Assembly (NCBI GenBank): GCA_036872755.1
Contig: JAVHNS010000010.1
Span: 1,612,001 to 1,676,000 of the forward strand
Direction of reading: 5' to 3'
Source of the DNA: Orbilia blumenaviensis
Lineage: Eukaryota > Ascomycota > Orbiliomycetes > Orbiliales > Orbiliaceae
DNA length: 64,000 bases
The first letter of the stretch is position 1, and each line of letters opens with the position of its first letter. The notes beneath the pieces were generated by a model, which saw only the letters and a list, made by a program, of their open reading frames with translations, was not told the origin of the DNA and searched no databases. Below are positions 59,701-64,000 of this stretch, in pieces. The position numbers were made by a program, and so were the translations under genes.

Positions 59701-60627
59701 GAGGATGACCCAAGCAAATTGCTTATTGTGACGAGGATTCCAGGATCAATCGCAGCATATCCTCCAGGGAATCGTACGGTATTTGACGGTCTGGTGGTTC
59801 CTCCATTCGTTACTTTGATATTAGCACATATCGGATAGAACTATTTTTTACTGTTAGCACCACCTCTGTCAGATATATAGTTTGATAATATTTATATGCA
59901 CCTGTGCCCCGTTGAGAAGGCTCGCCCCGTTGAGATTTACGAATTCATGTCTCATGAGATAGCTTCCGGAAGCGATATTAGACGGGATGTTGATGGTGTA
60001 TGCGCTTCCCGCGGCGATAGAGTCTGATGCCCAAGACCCGTCATCGTGGAGGCCGTCTTCATCAATCTTGAAAAAGTCGAGAAGATTGGGATTTTGATTT
60101 GTACAATCGTCATTACTACAGTAAGCGAGATATGTCATGCTGGGACCTTTGTAGCCTGAAGGCCAACCTGGCCAATTGAAACTGATAGACCCGCCTGCTT
60201 TGACCGTGGCCACTACGGGCCAAGAACTTCCGTCTGGTTGATTGCAGGCGATTGAGTTGCTCATAATATTACTGACAGGGCCTCTGTCTATTGATTGGAA
60301 AATTAATAAGTTATCAATAACAAAATAGAATACACGTTTAAGTATTTTATTCGCCGATAGTCTGAACGGTAATTGGTTGGTCTTACCTAACATCTGCCAG
60401 ACGCGGCTCGTTAACAAACTATCGGTTCCCACGATCCTGAAGCAGACCATAGGTATCAGTAGTATTCTACACAAAGGGAGATAAAGACGTAGAGTATTTG
60501 CAGAATGAGGCACCTACGAATCGAGGATTCCAGCAGCCGAAGACGTCGCAATGATATTATCGAGGAGGCCTGCTTGAGCAAGGCTCGCCCAGCTCAGAGC
60601 GAGCCCTACTTCTAGATAGGGCTTCAT
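53726..60627 (-). CDS. Giant secreted AA9-like domain fused to 25 CBM1 cellulose-binding modules
   Basis: Six exons: 60627-60518, 60436-60387, 60287-59902, 59840-59678, 59606-59415 and 59358-53726. All phases agree, giving about 2177 residues. Residues 1-19 are a signal peptide. About 20-230 is an AA9 (formerly GH61) domain: GPVSN, IACN (Cys68), [37 protein letters not shown] and AQ-FYPICA (Cys187, likely paired with Cys68). AA9 lytic polysaccharide monooxygenases oxidise cellulose with copper held by the N-terminal His, a second His in HxGP and a Tyr. Here the mature N-terminus would be Gly20, no His occurs before residue 134, and HxGP is Y99-KGP. Tyr184, His167 and Gln182 remain. From about residue 293 to the end run 25 CBM1 modules, each with four Cys and the cellulose-binding aromatics, on Ser/Thr linkers. 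The exon-1 model needs transcript support. The CBM1 part is unambiguous. Confidence 0.88.
53735..59455 (-). repeat. Array of 25 CBM1 modules within the AA9-like gene
   Basis: Approximate module centres from N- to C-terminus (kb): 59.4 (split by an intron), 59.09, 58.81, 58.61, 58.35, 57.99, 57.82, 57.68, 57.38, 57.20, 56.98, 56.81, 56.55, 56.37, 56.03, 55.86, 55.71, 55.47, 55.17, 55.02, 54.84, 54.65, 54.47, 53.98 and 53.79. Modules 1-5 are of one type (YxCSKS..YYSQC). Modules 6-24 are a second type with GGTxC, GWECVRxDDYYSQC and a preceding NTATV-like segment. Module 25 is distinct ([16 protein letters not shown]). Each keeps QCGG, four Cys and the paired aromatics. Spacing is irregular because linker lengths vary. 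Confidence 0.95.
54305..54385 (-). repeat. In-frame simple repeat encoding 27 consecutive serines
   Basis: On the plus strand this is (GGA)n followed by a GAGGAA hexamer repeat. In the gene's frame it encodes an unbroken run of 27 Ser in the linker between CBM1 modules 23 and 24. Slippage would change linker length without breaking the frame for multiples of three. Confidence 0.9.
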
Positions 60628-63600
60628 TTCGTGATATAGCCCCTATGCTGTTTAACGTGTAAAGAACCAAACCATGCATTTGTTAAATTGGGATAAGATG
60701 TGAGTATGACGAAAGGAGGTAGGGAGAAAGCAAACCATGCTTTTACTGTCAGATACTTACATTTATACAGATTGTTCTTTCCAGTCGTGTTGGGGGAGCT
60801 GATTTTGAGTTTGCATTATTCGGGCCCTGGAATTATAAACCTTAATATATGAAGTATTATCATGATGACTTCTAGGCCCTCAATTGTAGGAATGCATCAG
60901 CTATCTAACCGAACAATACAAGGCCAATCTTTGTACCTGGAGCTTGCTACCAAACCGTTCGATGAGACTCGTGTCTGCTTTCTATTCTTAATGAACCTAA
61001 TGTAGAGTTTTTCTAGTATTCCTAATTCCGGTAATTTCTATGAACTTTAATGCATTCTCGAAACTTTGGGGACTGGCACCCTCTCAACGCATAATTCTGA
61101 CTTTCCTCGATCCGGAAATTTTCTTAATATTTTTCTACACATGCTTTTTTACGATGTAGAAGTTTTTGCCCATAATTATATAGAATTCAAGACTGTTGCA
61201 TTGCGGAAATGGTTATGTGCTGACGCAAATATGCACATGCACAATCCCGATCAACCAAAGGCCATCACGTATTTCGTCTAAACTCCTGAGTTATTGACCA
61301 CATATCTTACGATCCGAGTCGAGTAAACTTGCGCTGGAATGCTAAGCTTGCAAACCAGCGTTAACTAGTTAGGTGGATATATATAATGCCTAACTAAATA
61401 GAGGTCCAAAGTTCTAGTTCCACCCAAGTCTTACCAATGGAGCCAACCCTATGGCCAATCAATCCGGAACACGATTTCAGCCGGTATGACCAATACCAAT
61501 GAACTACATACACATGGCCAGTATGTCCTTAAAGCAAGTGCTATGTTAGGCCTTATGAAAAGTTCAAGTTGAAGTTGCCAGCCCAGTAGGTAGTCCCTTG
61601 CGCTTCAAGGGGCTCGTTCGCCCTTAGGCCCGATATACACCAGTGTGGTGGGATAACCATAGGTTATCATCATTAGAGCGGCGTGCACAACGATGCGAAC
61701 GAGTACGGAACATGCCCCAAGTTGAGACATACGACGAAACACATATGCACACCGAACAACCACCACCTCTTGACCTTGAGAATAAACTTTTGAGCGATCT
61801 AGACCCATAACTCAACCCCTAGCCCAAGCCACAACCAACTGTATTATAGCGTATAAGTCTGATTCCTCTGATGTCCACACAGCGCCGAGTACCACTTGAA
61901 GTAGCTTGAGTCAATCATTGAGATTAAATACATAGGTGGGTAAGTACTCCATATGGTTTATGATAGTCTCGTAGTAGTATCGTTGGCAAGGTTTATGAGA
62001 GAATCCAGAACAACCCAACGAGATAAAACGAGACCAAGAACAACGCAAAATTTGCTAAAAAGAACACAAAAGGCAACAACACATGACCGAATTTGAAGTG
62101 TTACGAACTAGATTCGGCTAGCGATTCGAGAGGCCAAGGGTTAACAAAGATATCTATTCCCAGGAATGGAGATGGAATTCTGGTTTAATACTTCCTGCTG
62201 ACAGCTTCTAGGATATTTTATCTAAGACCCGTATTTAAATGTTCACTTTTGGGCTTGACATTTCGATGTCAAAATTAATAGGGGCGGATATCATTATATG
62301 TATGCATACCAATGTCGACTCTCGCGCGATATGCCCTCTTGATTTCTAAGCCCCTGAACCAAGATCCCTGGCCTGCAATGTTACACAAATAACGTCTTCG
62401 CTTGTGTACTGAAGGTTTTATTACAGTATGTAGCTTTGTAGTGAAGGGGTTGGTACCTTATTCCGTTGCAAGACGTCGAGCACTGGGCGAATGGGTATCC
62501 TGGGCTGAATTAACGTCGCACTCGCATCAATACGTAGAGATCGTGCGGGATAACTACCAGAGAAATACGAATTTTAGAGCATCACCAAGCCCCAACCCTT
62601 AGACAAAACATCAAGCTGCTCGGCTTAGCATTGGAAATATTCTGGATGGGCTCAAGTTCTCGGACCTCCAGGCCCTTGTAGGGAGTAGTCACAACACATA
62701 GTTGGGAGATACATTTGCAGCCCCAGACACCCCAGAATTAATACCGATCTAAATGTATACCAAACGCTAAACGTTGGGCTGGAATACATATTTTGCAATT
62801 TGATGGCCAGGTGGCAAACTGGGATACTAGTAAAGCAACGGGAAAAAGTCTCCTTCGTCTACCGCGACACACGAATCACATACGTGGGTCAGTTGCACAA
62901 AATTAAGATTTCAGGGCGGCCCGAGAAGCATGGCGGCGGCTGTCGTCGTGCAGTGTCTCCTTATCTTGAGCGACGTAAAAATAAACAGGAGGCGGATTTA
63001 TGCAGCTTTCTGTGTGCTCCCCGATTATCTATTCCACCAGACTTTGCTTGCTTCTAATCGATATTCACGAGTTTCTTTAATTTAATTTGCATCAGTGGAA
63101 GAGATTTAGTGTCGCAAGGTCTCAAGGGCGAGGTGCACTAGATGTGCGCTTCCATGGTAGCCCTGCGGGGACCGGCAACCACATATGAGCAGACAGAAAG
63201 ACACAAATTTAAAAAGATATTTCAATTCGTGCATGTTAAGAGGTGGTAAAATATAATCCGTAAATTAAAGATTAAGGGCTCGAAGTGGTGGCTTTCGTAC
63301 CTTGGCCACGGATAGGCGGGTAGGCCCAACGCCAAATCTGGCATTCTAGGTATTAAGAGAATCCCGGAAATTCGCGGAATGATACCCGAACAAGTCAAGC
63401 GCGCCCGGTACCCGGCTTGACGGCTTTATGGGGTGTTGGTCCCAAGCTTGATCCTGGAGTTCTTCCGCAAATAGATTTCTCCGGGGCGTCACGGCCTACG
63501 GTTATCCTAGAGGGGTCGAGGAGTATGCAAATCTTCTCAATTTCTCCTGACTTTTTTGTGGAATTGGGCCTTGAAGTGGGAACATTCCACAGTATTAAAA

Positions 63601-63736
63601 TTATATTAAAATATTACCGTGGTCCGGTTTTTGAAGGTTTAAAATGTATTAGCAATCCCCACACCCACTGTCAACCTGAAAGATTGTTCTTACCCAGGTT
63701 TAAACACTGGATGTAGGGTTGTATCCATTGGCGAAG
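60628..63736. other. Intergenic region, 3.1 kb, divergent promoters of two secretory genes
   Basis: Separates the AA9-CBM1 gene (minus) from the gene at the right edge (plus). Short open frames (61066-61281, 61605-61815, 62402-63057, 63417-63716) have no recognisable domain or splice partners. No terminal repeats were noticed. Regulatory content is likely near both ends, but I can name no element with confidence. Confidence 0.45.
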
Positions 63737-64000
63737 ATGCGTTTCAACGTCCTGGTATCGACTGTATTACTTTCTCTATTCGTGGGAATCTCACAAACTG
63801 CAGCCCCGACGGATGAATACCAAGATGCAGATCCATCACAGTCTGGTAAGTTGAACCTATATGCTGAGCTATTGATATATATAGATTATCCAAATTATTA
63901 CTGACTGAATTGACCTTTGATTACAACAGGCTATCTCCCAAACCATAATATCCATCCAAATGTAGTGAATAGTGCCAACTTCGGGGAACTATGGCGTCTA
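63737..64000 (+). CDS. Secreted protein, N-terminal part only (possible quinoprotein-like beta-propeller)
   Basis: Runs off the right edge. Exon 1 is 63737-63845 and exon 2 starts at 63930. The splice (GTAAGT..CAG, phase 1) joins a signal peptide (RFNVLVSTVLLSLFVGISQTA) and a short acidic spacer to SGYLPNHNIHPNVVNSANFGELWRL. That stretch resembles the start of fungal secreted PQQ/quinoprotein-like beta-propeller proteins, which begin with a comparable G-Y-x-x-N-H-N motif. Only about 60 residues are visible, so the family assignment is tentative. The gene model up to the edge is good. Confidence 0.5.

Noticed and set aside
60631..60700. Alternative upstream start (ATG-CAT) that would supply a His near the N-terminus of the AA9 protein
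   Set aside because: It is out of frame with the signal peptide and AA9 exons and runs into unrelated sequence, so it cannot provide the brace His without extra splicing for which I see no sites.
61605..61815. Possible transposon remnant in the AA9 upstream region
   Set aside because: Two overlapping short frames with no transposase or reverse-transcriptase motif and no flanking repeats.

Overview
This window is nuclear DNA of a filamentous ascomycete (Pezizomycotina). The genes carry short spliceosomal introns of about 45-120 nt with GTANGT-type donors. The families are typical of moulds: Zn2Cys6 regulators, a cAMP-receptor-like GPCR, a DUF3405 protein, an AA9-type domain and CBM1 modules. 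Intergenic regions are long and AT-leaning, with many homopolymers and microsatellites. The very large CBM1 expansion together with the moderate GC would suit Orbiliomycetes (nematode-trapping relatives), but that placement is only inference. I found no bacterial, viral, CRISPR, tRNA or rRNA feature and no intact transposon.

Layout. 1-2.3 kb is non-coding with a small tandem repeat. 2.3-5.2 kb (-) is a Zn2Cys6 transcription factor, divergent from a short Stn1-type OB-fold telomere protein (6.1-6.6 kb, +). A second Zn2Cys6 regulator lies at 8.9-11.8 kb (+), and a cAMP-receptor-like GPCR at 13.9-15.6 kb (-). A 6.7-kb stretch without a gene follows. Then come a membrane protein of unknown function (22.3-24.3 kb, -), a secreted-type single-pass Cys-rich membrane protein (27.4-28.6 kb, -) and a DUF3405 Golgi-type protein (30.1-31.5 kb, +).

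32-47 kb is a housekeeping block: the ABC-F ATPase ARB1 (-), the PI4-kinase-complex TPR protein YPP1 (-), and the 60S assembly factors RIX1 and RPF1 (both +). One fast-evolving gene sits inside it, a KP4-like secreted-type protein at 35.8-37.1 kb (+). ARB1, RIX1 and RPF1 all act in ribosome biogenesis.

47-64 kb is accessory and mostly secretory: a Thr/Ser-rich secreted protein (49.5-50.7 kb, +), a SurE-type phosphatase with signal peptide (52.0-53.3 kb, +), and the most remarkable gene here, a six-exon gene at 53.7-60.6 kb (-). It encodes about 2177 residues: a signal peptide, an AA9 (LPMO) domain and 25 CBM1 cellulose-binding modules on Ser/Thr linkers. The AA9 domain appears to lack both histidines of the copper-binding brace: no His at the predicted mature N-terminus, and Tyr99 in place of the His of the HxGP motif. 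The outer-sphere His/Gln and axial Tyr are kept. I read it as a non-catalytic AA9-derived domain carried by a giant cellulose-binding array. The window ends inside the first exons of another secreted protein, possibly a quinoprotein-like beta-propeller.

Gene models were built by hand from frames, splice signals and family conservation. Exon boundaries are given in the evidence so they can be checked.
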